Source: a virus. From it: DNA of 64,000 nucleotides. The notes beneath the pieces were generated by a model. It was given only the letters and a program-made list of their open reading frames with translations, was not told the DNA's origin and made no database searches. Location: positions 1 to 64,000 of the IMG/VR virus record IMGVR_UViG_3300030616_000001; one strand, written 5' to 3'. Below are positions 10,301 to 16,417 of this stretch, one piece after another. The first letter of the stretch is position 1. Each line of letters begins with the position of its first letter. Both the position numbers and the translations under genes were made by a program.

Positions 10301-10550
10301 CCATGTTCTCCGGCATGTACTGGTAGCCGCGCACCTGGAGGCCGCGCAACGGGTCCACCCCGTCCGCGATCTCGAGCTCCGCCGAGTACCCGATACCACT
10401 GAGGGCGGCGTACAGGACGGGCTGGATCCACTCACGGCAGAACAGGGGCCACCGCTCGTCGGCGCCGTCGATGACCAGTGGGCCGTCCGCCGACTTGACG
10501 AACAGGTCCACGTTCACCGAGGGGTCCCACCTGTTAATCGGCCGCGCCAC
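7392..10550 (-). CDS. Large tail/baseplate-associated protein
   Basis: This 1052-residue protein starts with GTG behind an AGGAGGACGAA ribosome binding site. The N-terminus (INRWDPSVNVDLFVKSADG) directly follows gpJ in gene order, where many myophages encode large baseplate-to-fibre proteins. A LamG-like middle region is suggested by alternating hydrophobic strands and VAGRKSFLGHWFGG. Around residue 650 lies a FADETARLA...FTADDVGKAAWQ module that also occurs in the gpI-like protein. The C-terminal third contains a short NENQIVIITDAAGP...NDYPDVATLVADLNAAV segment like the repeats of the sheath. The overall function is probably adhesion or structure; no lytic motif was seen. Confidence 0.6.
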   Translation of the reverse strand: MARPINRWDPSVNVDLFVKSADGPLVIDGADERWPLFCREWIQPVLYAALSGIGYSAELEIADGVDPLRGLQVRGYQYMPENMEFFVADPANGEPLPDDAADTYNAENYRYVNTGFRMALRGWIASVAQDVLNVDFQVRWGDGATRGAADTRGAWTGLVATLFDGKNQAADHLMYALHGKRLGDLSWKYRGAWVDDPASAFIVSGGDLTPWDGVDAGRVRLLITGGPPTWTVTTQAWDPGIPDWVDLRTDVVDLQSHAAPGLEDLLLLSGQLFHGATKVFPGAMPTPPPYQDTYFRQVSVSQFEPWVLDLNEVNAREYLARLEEMGLAPIPSYLGPVYTRTPVIDLVHYPEGTSNYAPEKVRDFDDDGGWGVEFNQDTVLAMSAIEDRKIITITPTLGKHVPVCLADDMAFGSQLPFTYVGRYKLKDMATWGDERCLVSFGFAGFRTAPPSGTYNGIGMTWRDANGGELVLKYWDNAAGSFLELVAPLRFDEYEGRVVDLGFSWTGNFGYLINRDNLELRIVVDGATVATLVFPALFIGSTWVGTIGTGNPVAGRKSFLGHWFGGATFYEPATDTDIRHAFDTDGDGGFNNPSFETAASSGRPGEAEGWEWQSFQDVGWWADFCAYRADLAPYRYGREGFEGGWLRAYSWAFADETARLAAGPFTADDVGKAAWQIDVNRNYILTNHSPITWTESAVGENQGAVADLPGALLAAALFNEGVGTYETTQEIFALWGFPPGDAPTYTGLPWFDSYNLIRPCEDVLGPYSGPTGFDGWYDHVFGTNLDPICTEDFEEAWGNDPLSTSGGQRWCPDTAPNGVMVGAPITFPLEIPPNENQIVIITDAAGPAMFSLPSNDYPDVATLVADLNAAVALHMSGLGLQFGSWSEGAEEGLTFGWDGVSLVGIWWAFAALESDRFRDMRESIGLRSFSPNGYATGVGIPAWLYPPAALPAGVATTDRFLIDSWSANSFAVLLDPVVGLWIKENDMNQATFDTAVPDPTILERFTLRGWVAPTAVWIPDLGSVSLTQALFDGGTEPLEQFEAAEWPDEPFPT

Positions 10551-10559
10551 TTCGTCCTC

Positions 10560-12089
10560 CTAGATCGCCGTCGCGGTTTCGCCGTTGATCACGGTCAGAG
10601 CACCCATTCCAGGGAACTCCCAGTTGTAGATCGGCACGTCGTCCGTGACCCCGTTGAGTTGGAGCGTGTGCTCGAGCTTGCGCACGCCCTCGGTGTCGCG
10701 GATCACGTTGAAGATGTCCGACCACGGGATCGCGCCGGCCGGTGCGCCGGTGCTGTCCTTGTAGTAGTAGCCGAAGTCCACGTTGGGGTTCGGCTCGCCG
10801 CTGGCCAGCATCGGTTCGTAGTAGTCCTCCAGGTTGGCCTGGATCGCGGCCTTGACCGCGCTCGCCACGTACCCCTCCCGCAGCCAGATCGTGCAGTAGT
10901 GGTCGATCGCCTTGTACACCGGCGGCAGCACCTCCAACTGGAACGTGAGGGTGTGCGGGTAGCCGTCAGGAGGCGGCAGTGTGAGGATGTCCTCGACCTG
11001 CTGGAGCAGCAACGAGCTCGGCGTGCCACCCGTGGTGGGCACCACGAACAGCTTGCCCCGGTTCTCCCCGATCACCGAGTCCTCGTTGCTGGTGAGCATC
11101 AGGGCGCGGCCCACGCCGGCGACTCGTTTCGCGTTGATCTCGAAGTCCTCGCGGGCGACGGTGCGGTTCAGGACCCTGGTGGACTCGGGCGCGTTGACCC
11201 GCGCCGCATCCACTTCCTCCCGTGGTGTCCCACCCGTGGCCGCCGCGGCGTTGGTGGCCTCCAGGTAGGCGACGGTGCCGAGGCTGTCCGTGAACGTGCC
11301 CTTGACCTTGACCAGGGCGTTGGCCTCGACGTTGCCGTAGATCCCGCCGCCGGTCTTGTACGTGGTGGTGATGTTGCCCACCGGGATCGCGCCGTTCTTG
11401 CCGTCGCCGAAGATCACCGTTGCCCGGTCGTTCTGGTCGATCTGAACCCGGTAGTGCAGGTCGGTCGGCCCGGAGTTGTAGAACGAGTCCACGCGAGTGA
11501 ACGCGCCCTGGGTCGGCGTGGAGATCGCTTCCGACTCCCACAGGAACGGGCCGAACGGCAGGAGGATTTCCTGGTCGGCGCGGCCGTTCGAGGCCACGAT
11601 GTATGGGGTCTGCGTGGTGCTGTGCTGCCACGGGAACGTCTTGGACGTCTCGCCCAGGCCGAGGTCGAACGACACCGCGCCCTGGATCTCGCCCTTGATC
11701 GGGTCGGTGACCTCCTGGGTCTGCACCACGACCGGTGTCGCCGCAGGGGTCACCACCCCGGTGAGCGCGGTCGCGTTGGTGATCGTCAATGTGACGTCGG
11801 TGGACGCGGCGACTGCCGGCGAAAGCTCGTAGCCGAGGAGCTTGCACAGGGCGATCATGTTGCGGCGCAGCTGGACGAACGCGATCCTGCCCTCCCGCGC
11901 CTGCTGGTCCTGGTAGAAGGTGAGGACGTCCAGGATCCAGCTGAACGACTCGACCAGGATGTTGCCGAAGTTGGCCACGGCCTCGTCGCTCCAGTCCGGG
12001 AACACGGACCTGATCAGGTTGAACGTGCGGTCACGGATCGCCGCGAAGTCCTTGTCCGTGTAGTCGTAGCTCGGGGGCAGCAGGGTCAT
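10560..12089 (-). CDS. Baseplate J-like wedge protein (gpJ/Mu gp47/T4 gp6 type)
   Basis: This 509-residue protein has the hallmarks of baseplate J family proteins. The N-terminus (YDYTDKDFAAIRDRTFNLI) is typical. The middle has a VQIDQNDRATVIFGDGKNGAIP segment followed by TYKTGGGIYGNV. Near residue 310 is the characteristic APESTRVLNRTVAREDFEINAK motif. The family forms the wedge ring that triggers sheath contraction. It follows gp25 with one base between stop and start, the conserved order for contractile baseplates. Length is within the normal range. Confidence 0.92.
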   Translation of the reverse strand: MTLLPPSYDYTDKDFAAIRDRTFNLIRSVFPDWSDEAVANFGNILVESFSWILDVLTFYQDQQAREGRIAFVQLRRNMIALCKLLGYELSPAVAASTDVTLTITNATALTGVVTPAATPVVVQTQEVTDPIKGEIQGAVSFDLGLGETSKTFPWQHSTTQTPYIVASNGRADQEILLPFGPFLWESEAISTPTQGAFTRVDSFYNSGPTDLHYRVQIDQNDRATVIFGDGKNGAIPVGNITTTYKTGGGIYGNVEANALVKVKGTFTDSLGTVAYLEATNAAAATGGTPREEVDAARVNAPESTRVLNRTVAREDFEINAKRVAGVGRALMLTSNEDSVIGENRGKLFVVPTTGGTPSSLLLQQVEDILTLPPPDGYPHTLTFQLEVLPPVYKAIDHYCTIWLREGYVASAVKAAIQANLEDYYEPMLASGEPNPNVDFGYYYKDSTGAPAGAIPWSDIFNVIRDTEGVRKLEHTLQLNGVTDDVPIYNWEFPGMGALTVINGETATAI

Positions 12090-12090
12090 G

Positions 12091-12507
12091 TCACGCCTCC
12101 TGTTCCACGTAGATCGGCAGCGTCTCGAGTTCGCCGACCTGCGCCGATTTCGGCGCGAAAGTCAGGTTGATCTGCAGGGTGCGGTCCTGGTCCCGCTTGA
12201 CCGTGACCGGTCCGACCCGCACGCGCCGTTCGTAGACTCGGATCGGCGTGGCCGTGTACTGCTCGGCCAAGGCCCTGGTCATCTCCAGGTGGAGGCGCCG
12301 GTGACGCAGCGAACGGATGCGGCTCCCACGGTCCGGGTCCCACGGCAACTCGCCTGGTTCGGTCGGGGTGGAGCCGATGATCCCGACCAACTCCTCGATG
12401 TCCGACCGCAGCAAACGGATCCCGGTGTCGTTGGCGAAGTCGCCCTTGCCGTCCCGCTGAAACGGGCACACGATTCCGCGGCCGAACTGTTCACGAAACT
12501 GCGTCAT
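12091..12507 (-). CDS. gp25-like baseplate wedge protein
   Basis: This is a 138-residue member of the GPW/gp25 family. The segment FANDTGIRLLRSDIEELVG near residue 24, followed by LPWDPDRGSRIRSLRHRR, is the conserved core that initiates sheath assembly in T4, P2 and related systems. The C-terminal half (RVYERRVRVGPVTV, TLQINLTFAP) gives the beta strands typical of the fold. It lies immediately upstream of gpJ, the usual arrangement. Another open frame on the same strand overlaps most of it but has no family resemblance. Confidence 0.9.
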   Translation of the reverse strand: MTQFREQFGRGIVCPFQRDGKGDFANDTGIRLLRSDIEELVGIIGSTPTEPGELPWDPDRGSRIRSLRHRRLHLEMTRALAEQYTATPIRVYERRVRVGPVTVKRDQDRTLQINLTFAPKSAQVGELETLPIYVEQEA

Positions 12508-12517
12508 TTAGTCCACC

Positions 12518-13294
12518 TTAGCACCTCATGTCTCCTAGCGCGAGAGTCAACACGAGGTCCGGGTCGGGGATCGCGTCGGCGATCATCTCCAACACGTCCG
12601 CCAGGCCCGTCAACAGGTCCACGATCACATCGAATCCCTCGGCCAGGTTGTCGCTGATCAGGGTGCCGAAGCACGGGATCTCCTCGCCGCCGAACAGGCC
12701 GATCAGGATGTTGATCAGCAGGATGATGCGGCCGATCCCCTTCAGCGCCTCAGCCGTGGACATGACCGAACCCTCGACCGTGTCCTGGGCGCAGACCAGG
12801 AACCCGTTGAGCTTGACGTCGTTGAGATCGGCGGCCCGGTCGATCATGTCCGCGATCCGCTGGAGTTGGCTCTGGAGGTACAGGAAGTCGGCGGCGATGG
12901 CGCGTAGGAGCGCGGCCAGGTTCTTGATGGCCGCGATGATCATCTTCGGGATGGACAGCTGCGGGATCAGCTTGAGGATCTGGTCGATCAACTCCGCCAG
13001 CGCGGGGATGCAGTTCAGCAGTTCCGACGGGTCCAGTTCGGTGATCACCTTGGGGATCGCCTGGACGCACCTGAAGATCGCCAGAACCGTGTCGAGCAGG
13101 TTGAAGAACGGCTGGAGCGGCGCCATCGCCGGCCCGATCTGGGAGAAGAAGTCCAGGGAGATGTCCGCCAGGTGCGGGATCTGATCGATCGCGTCCCAGA
13201 TGTAGCTGAGGCAGAAGCCGCCTGGGAAGCAGATGTCCTCGAGATCGGGGATCTCGGGAAGGTCGAAGCACAGGTCCGCGGGTGGAAATGCCAT
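12518..13294 (-). CDS. Hydrophobic helical protein of the baseplate region
   Basis: This 258-residue protein is very rich in Ile, Leu and Ala, with Pro-delimited helices (DLPEIPDLEDICFP, LIPQLSIPKMIIAAIKNLAALL). At least one stretch near residues 190-210 (RIILLINILIGLFGG) could span a membrane. It sits between the spike and gp25 genes, a place where contractile phages often encode a helical baseplate or injection-related protein. It is not recognised with certainty. A membrane-active or tail-tip role is speculative. Confidence 0.6.
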   Translation of the reverse strand: MAFPPADLCFDLPEIPDLEDICFPGGFCLSYIWDAIDQIPHLADISLDFFSQIGPAMAPLQPFFNLLDTVLAIFRCVQAIPKVITELDPSELLNCIPALAELIDQILKLIPQLSIPKMIIAAIKNLAALLRAIAADFLYLQSQLQRIADMIDRAADLNDVKLNGFLVCAQDTVEGSVMSTAEALKGIGRIILLINILIGLFGGEEIPCFGTLISDNLAEGFDVIVDLLTGLADVLEMIADAIPDPDLVLTLALGDMRC

Positions 13295-13297
13295 CGT

Positions 13298-13405
13298 TCA
13301 CACCGAGGGGTCCAGGCCGTCCCTGGCTCCCCGTTCTCCCTTCCATGTGACCACGAGGTCACGTTGACCAGAACGTCCACTGAGGGGCGCCCTGGGGGTT
13401 CTCAC
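13298..13405 (-). CDS. Small protein between spike and baseplate gene (35 aa)
   Basis: This short open frame begins with a GTG whose bases overlap the TGA of the spike gene (GTGA) and ends three bases before the ATG of the next gene. It therefore fills the gap exactly, as other coupled genes in this genome do. The translation begins VRTPRAPLSGRSGQRDLVV and is basic. No family is recognised. The support is the junction geometry; comparison with relatives would decide whether it is real. Confidence 0.45.
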   Translation of the reverse strand: MRTPRAPLSGRSGQRDLVVTWKGERGARDGLDPSV

Positions 13406-14010
13406 CGTATCGGCCGCGACGCGGGCATGACCTTGCGCCGTCGGACCTGAATGTCACCGTCGCTGTCCAGGTCGGTGAGGCCGCCGCTGGTGACCTGCAC
13501 CGCCGCGTCGCCCCTGACCTGGATCGAGTTCTCGCCCAGGCGCACCCAGGCCGTGTCAGTCTCCGAACCGTCGCCCAGCTTGGCCACCTGCTTGATCACC
13601 AGACTGGGCGTGAGCTCCGCCGCCTCGTCCTCGCGCAGATCGATCACCAGACGGAACGGGCCGAACCCGGCCACGATCACGTCCGGGTCCTCGTGCTCGG
13701 GGAACACCTCCGGCTCCCCGTCGCGCACCCCGTAGTCGGCAGGCTCGTACACGGGCCGCTCGATGTCCCCGTTGATGAACTGGATCAGGACGTCGGCCTC
13801 GAGAGGCGGGACGGCCACGATGCCCCACAGCGGCGATCCGCCGCCCCTGGGCACGGCCCACGCCGACCTCCCGTCGATCATGCCCGGGATCTCCACCCTG
13901 ACGCGCCCACGATGGTCTGGATCGGCGCGGTCCACGACGCGCCCCATGTACAGGCCCTCGTACCTGGGTCCGCGGAATTCGTCGCCTTCGAAGCCGGTGT
14001 TGCCGCTCAT
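13402..14010 (-). CDS. Baseplate spike protein (gpV/gp5 OB-fold type)
   Basis: This 202-residue protein has the oligonucleotide-binding fold signature of gpV and VgrG spikes: YMGRVVDRADPDHRGRVRVEIPG near residue 20, then VPPLEADVLIQFINGDIERPVY, in which the FINGD-xx-RPVY motif is diagnostic. The C-terminal part (KLGDGSETDTAWVRLGENSIQVRGD) suggests a beta-helix needle. It follows the gpD hub gene and so completes the hub-spike unit that punctures the outer membrane. The start is the ATG directly after the gpD stop, with AGGTGTGAT upstream. Confidence 0.88.
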   Translation of the reverse strand: MSGNTGFEGDEFRGPRYEGLYMGRVVDRADPDHRGRVRVEIPGMIDGRSAWAVPRGGGSPLWGIVAVPPLEADVLIQFINGDIERPVYEPADYGVRDGEPEVFPEHEDPDVIVAGFGPFRLVIDLREDEAAELTPSLVIKQVAKLGDGSETDTAWVRLGENSIQVRGDAAVQVTSGGLTDLDSDGDIQVRRRKVMPASRPIR

Positions 14011-14017
14011 ATCACAC

Positions 14018-15412
14018 CTACATCGCGCTGTCCGGCTCGGCGCTCTGGCCGCCAAGCTGGTACAGGGTGTCCAGGGTCTTGTCGTTCATGCTCAGGATCT
14101 GCTCCGGCGTCAGCTGGGAAAGCAGCCCCTGTGTCGTGTCGCCCTCCTCGGTGAACGTGAACGCCGGCACCACGTTGCCTGCCGGGTCCGTGGTGAGGGT
14201 CACGGTCTTCTTCAACGACGGGGTCTGCTCCACCGCCGTGGACTCGTCCATGTCCGTGGCGTTGGGGTTCTTCTTCTCCTTGGATCCGCGCCGGGCAGAT
14301 TTGGCTACCTTGAGGCGGTTCACCGCGTTCTTGCGGCACTTCAACCCGATGGTCCACTTGCCGCCCTCGATCATGTGCTCGGCCTCGGCGATGTACCACA
14401 GCCCGTCCAGCATCTCGCTGATCCCGGCGAAGCCGACCAGGAGCTTGGCGCCGACACGCGGGTCGCCGATGATCGGCACGCTCATTTTGTACCGCTTGCT
14501 TGCCGTCTCGTAGTACCTGGCGTTTGCCTCCCGCTGGGCCTCGTCCGCTGTCATGACGCCGCCGCACCGCACGTCCATCCTGGTCATCCGGTCGGCCCGG
14601 CGCCCCTGGTCGGAGTCGTCCGGGTTGCCCATCTCGGTTTCCTCGCCCAGGCTGTCCAGTTCCGTGTCGTCCGGGCCGCCGAAAACCTCGCCGTATTCCT
14701 TGGTGACTGGATCCCTGTAGGTGACGCGCACCTTGGAGATCCCCTTGGTCATGTTGATCTCAATCTGTGGTTCGCCAAGGATGTCCCCGCGCCCCTCGTC
14801 CTGGCGGTAGATGAACCACCGCACCGGCTCCTTCTTGAGGTCCCGCGTGTGCCAGTGGAGGCCTGTCGCGTCCTCGTAGAACACGAACCCGTTGCGGCGG
14901 GCCAGCTTGTTGAGCATCCGCGCATCGGTGATGTGGTTCTGTGTGATGTCCACGCGCTCCGACGTCTCCTCAACCCACTGGTACGTGCCGCTGTAGCCGT
15001 ACTCCTCGGCCACCATGCGGACGAACTCGCTGTGCGTCATCCCCTCCTCGAACCGCGACTTGCGCTCCTTGTCCAGCAGGGACAGGCGGCAGTGGGCCTT
15101 GACCGTGACCCGCTGCCCACCCTTGACCTTCTGGACGATGAACCGGCGCGGCGGCACCATCTCCCCGGGCCACCCCCACGTCACGAGCAGCTTCTGGCCG
15201 CGGGCGAACACCGGCGACTCCACCATCGCGTAGTCGTTGTTGCGAAAGGTCAGCTCGAGCACGTCCTTGCCGCGGTCCCGGTCCAGGACCTTGAACGAGA
15301 GGAGGCGCGTCTGGATGAACTCCACCATCTGGAGGTAGTCGCCATAATAGGTGTCGTCGCCCTGATCGAAGTCGATGGGCTGGATGATCACCTGTGCGCC
15401 TCCGAACGGCAT
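14018..15412 (-). CDS. Baseplate hub protein (gpD/late control D family)
   Basis: This 464-residue protein is of the P2 gpD, T4 gp27 or VgrG N-terminal type. Visible features are the early YLQMVEFIQTRLLSF strand, FRNNDYAMVESPVFARGQKLLVTWG, then MTHSEFVRMVAEEYG and NKLARRNGFVFYEDATGLHW, the core of the family. A later SVPIIGDPRVGAKLLVGFAGI strand and the following YIAEAEHMI segment complete it. It forms the trimeric hub on which the spike sits. The C-terminal about 110 residues are a charged extension. AGGAGG precedes the ATG. Confidence 0.88.
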   Translation of the reverse strand: MPFGGAQVIIQPIDFDQGDDTYYGDYLQMVEFIQTRLLSFKVLDRDRGKDVLELTFRNNDYAMVESPVFARGQKLLVTWGWPGEMVPPRRFIVQKVKGGQRVTVKAHCRLSLLDKERKSRFEEGMTHSEFVRMVAEEYGYSGTYQWVEETSERVDITQNHITDARMLNKLARRNGFVFYEDATGLHWHTRDLKKEPVRWFIYRQDEGRGDILGEPQIEINMTKGISKVRVTYRDPVTKEYGEVFGGPDDTELDSLGEETEMGNPDDSDQGRRADRMTRMDVRCGGVMTADEAQREANARYYETASKRYKMSVPIIGDPRVGAKLLVGFAGISEMLDGLWYIAEAEHMIEGGKWTIGLKCRKNAVNRLKVAKSARRGSKEKKNPNATDMDESTAVEQTPSLKKTVTLTTDPAGNVVPAFTFTEEGDTTQGLLSQLTPEQILSMNDKTLDTLYQLGGQSAEPDSAM

Positions 15413-15420
15413 CGGTCCTC

Positions 15421-15771
15421 CTAGTGGTGGTAGCGCCGCCGCTCGCGGCTGAACGCGTAGTTGCGCACGATCCGCTCAGCGGGGATCACCACCTGCTGGT
15501 TGCCGGTGATCGCGATCGTCGGGTCCACCACCGGCTCGGGCTGGAACTCGCACAGCAGGAACCACATCAGCGACGGGTTGCGGAACGACCGGAAGAACTT
15601 CCACGCCAGGCCCCACCACGTATCACCGGCGCGGGCCGTGTAGTACACGTTGTCCGCCTCGTCGCGGAACAGGAACGGCTCGCGCTCGTCCAGGAGCTTG
15701 ACACCTGACGTGCCGCCGATGTCTCCCCAGTCCATGACGGTGCAGTAGCGGTAGCGGCTGTTTTCCTGCAT
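15421..15771 (-). CDS. gp53/LysM-like baseplate protein
   Basis: This 116-residue protein contains YYTARAGDTWWGLAWKFF, which resembles a LysM-type beta-alpha unit, followed by NPSLMWFLLCEFQP and VVIP, the pattern of small T4 gp53-like baseplate proteins. In contractile systems this protein sits between the tube adaptor and the hub, as it does here. An internal Met at residue 13 is an alternative start. The assigned ATG is only a base beyond the stop of the previous gene. Confidence 0.7.
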   Translation of the reverse strand: MQENSRYRYCTVMDWGDIGGTSGVKLLDEREPFLFRDEADNVYYTARAGDTWWGLAWKFFRSFRNPSLMWFLLCEFQPEPVVDPTIAITGNQQVVIPAERIVRNYAFSRERRRYHH

Positions 15772-15772
15772 C

Positions 15773-16408
15773 CTACTGCCCCCACGTGCGGAACATCCCG
15801 TTCATCAGGACGTCCTCCATTGTGACCCGGGCCATCGGCGCCTCGCTGAACTGGACGGACAGGCGCAGCGCGGTGATGTTGCCCTCGATGTCACAGTCCT
15901 CGATCACCTCGCCCATGCGCTTGAGCTTCGCCCGGATCGTGCAGATCCCGGGCAGGCACAGGATCACCGGCGCCTGCTGGTTGCCGATCACGCCAGGGGC
16001 GTTGTAGCCCGGATAGAACAGCGACTGGAGCCAGCGCCGGTGCTGCTCGATCTCCGCGCTCATCTGGTTGAGGAGGGACTTGCCGCCCTCCTTGAATCCT
16101 TCCGCCGTCGTCTCTTTGATTGCCATCAGCGCGTTGTAGTACAGGTCGAACGACACCGATGCGTTGGCGGTGTTCTGGTACACCTCGTACGAGTGGGACT
16201 GCCCCAGGACGGCCATGTCGTCGTCGTTGACGGAGTTGTCGATCTTCACCATCGCCGGGCGGAACGGGAACGTGATCAGATCGGGGTAGTCCGGGTTGCC
16301 CGTCTCCTCCAGGAGCAGGTTCTTGCAGTACCCACGCGCCGCCGTGTCTGGCCGCTGCCCGGCCATCGCGCCGAGGTTGGGAGTGGGGTCTGTGCTTGGC
16401 GCTGGCAT
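15773..16408 (-). CDS. Tube-baseplate adaptor (contractile injection system tube protein type)
   Basis: This 211-residue protein has a layout seen in tube-initiator or LysM-adaptor proteins of contractile systems: DLITFPFRPAMVKIDNSVN near the N-terminus, SYEVYQNTANASVSFDLYY, then VILCLPGICTIRAKL and CDIEGNITALRLSVQFSEAP. It lies directly downstream of the tape measure gene. In relatives it connects the tail tube to the central baseplate hub. An AGGAGAACGCG site precedes the ATG. The assignment to the exact family is by pattern only. Confidence 0.7.
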   Translation of the reverse strand: MPAPSTDPTPNLGAMAGQRPDTAARGYCKNLLLEETGNPDYPDLITFPFRPAMVKIDNSVNDDDMAVLGQSHSYEVYQNTANASVSFDLYYNALMAIKETTAEGFKEGGKSLLNQMSAEIEQHRRWLQSLFYPGYNAPGVIGNQQAPVILCLPGICTIRAKLKRMGEVIEDCDIEGNITALRLSVQFSEAPMARVTMEDVLMNGMFRTWGQ

Positions 16409-16417
16409 CGCGTTCTC

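Noticed and set aside
12086-12469. Alternative minus-strand frame overlapping gp25
   Set aside because: It lacks family similarity, and the overlapping frame contains the diagnostic gp25 motif and the proper junction with gpJ.
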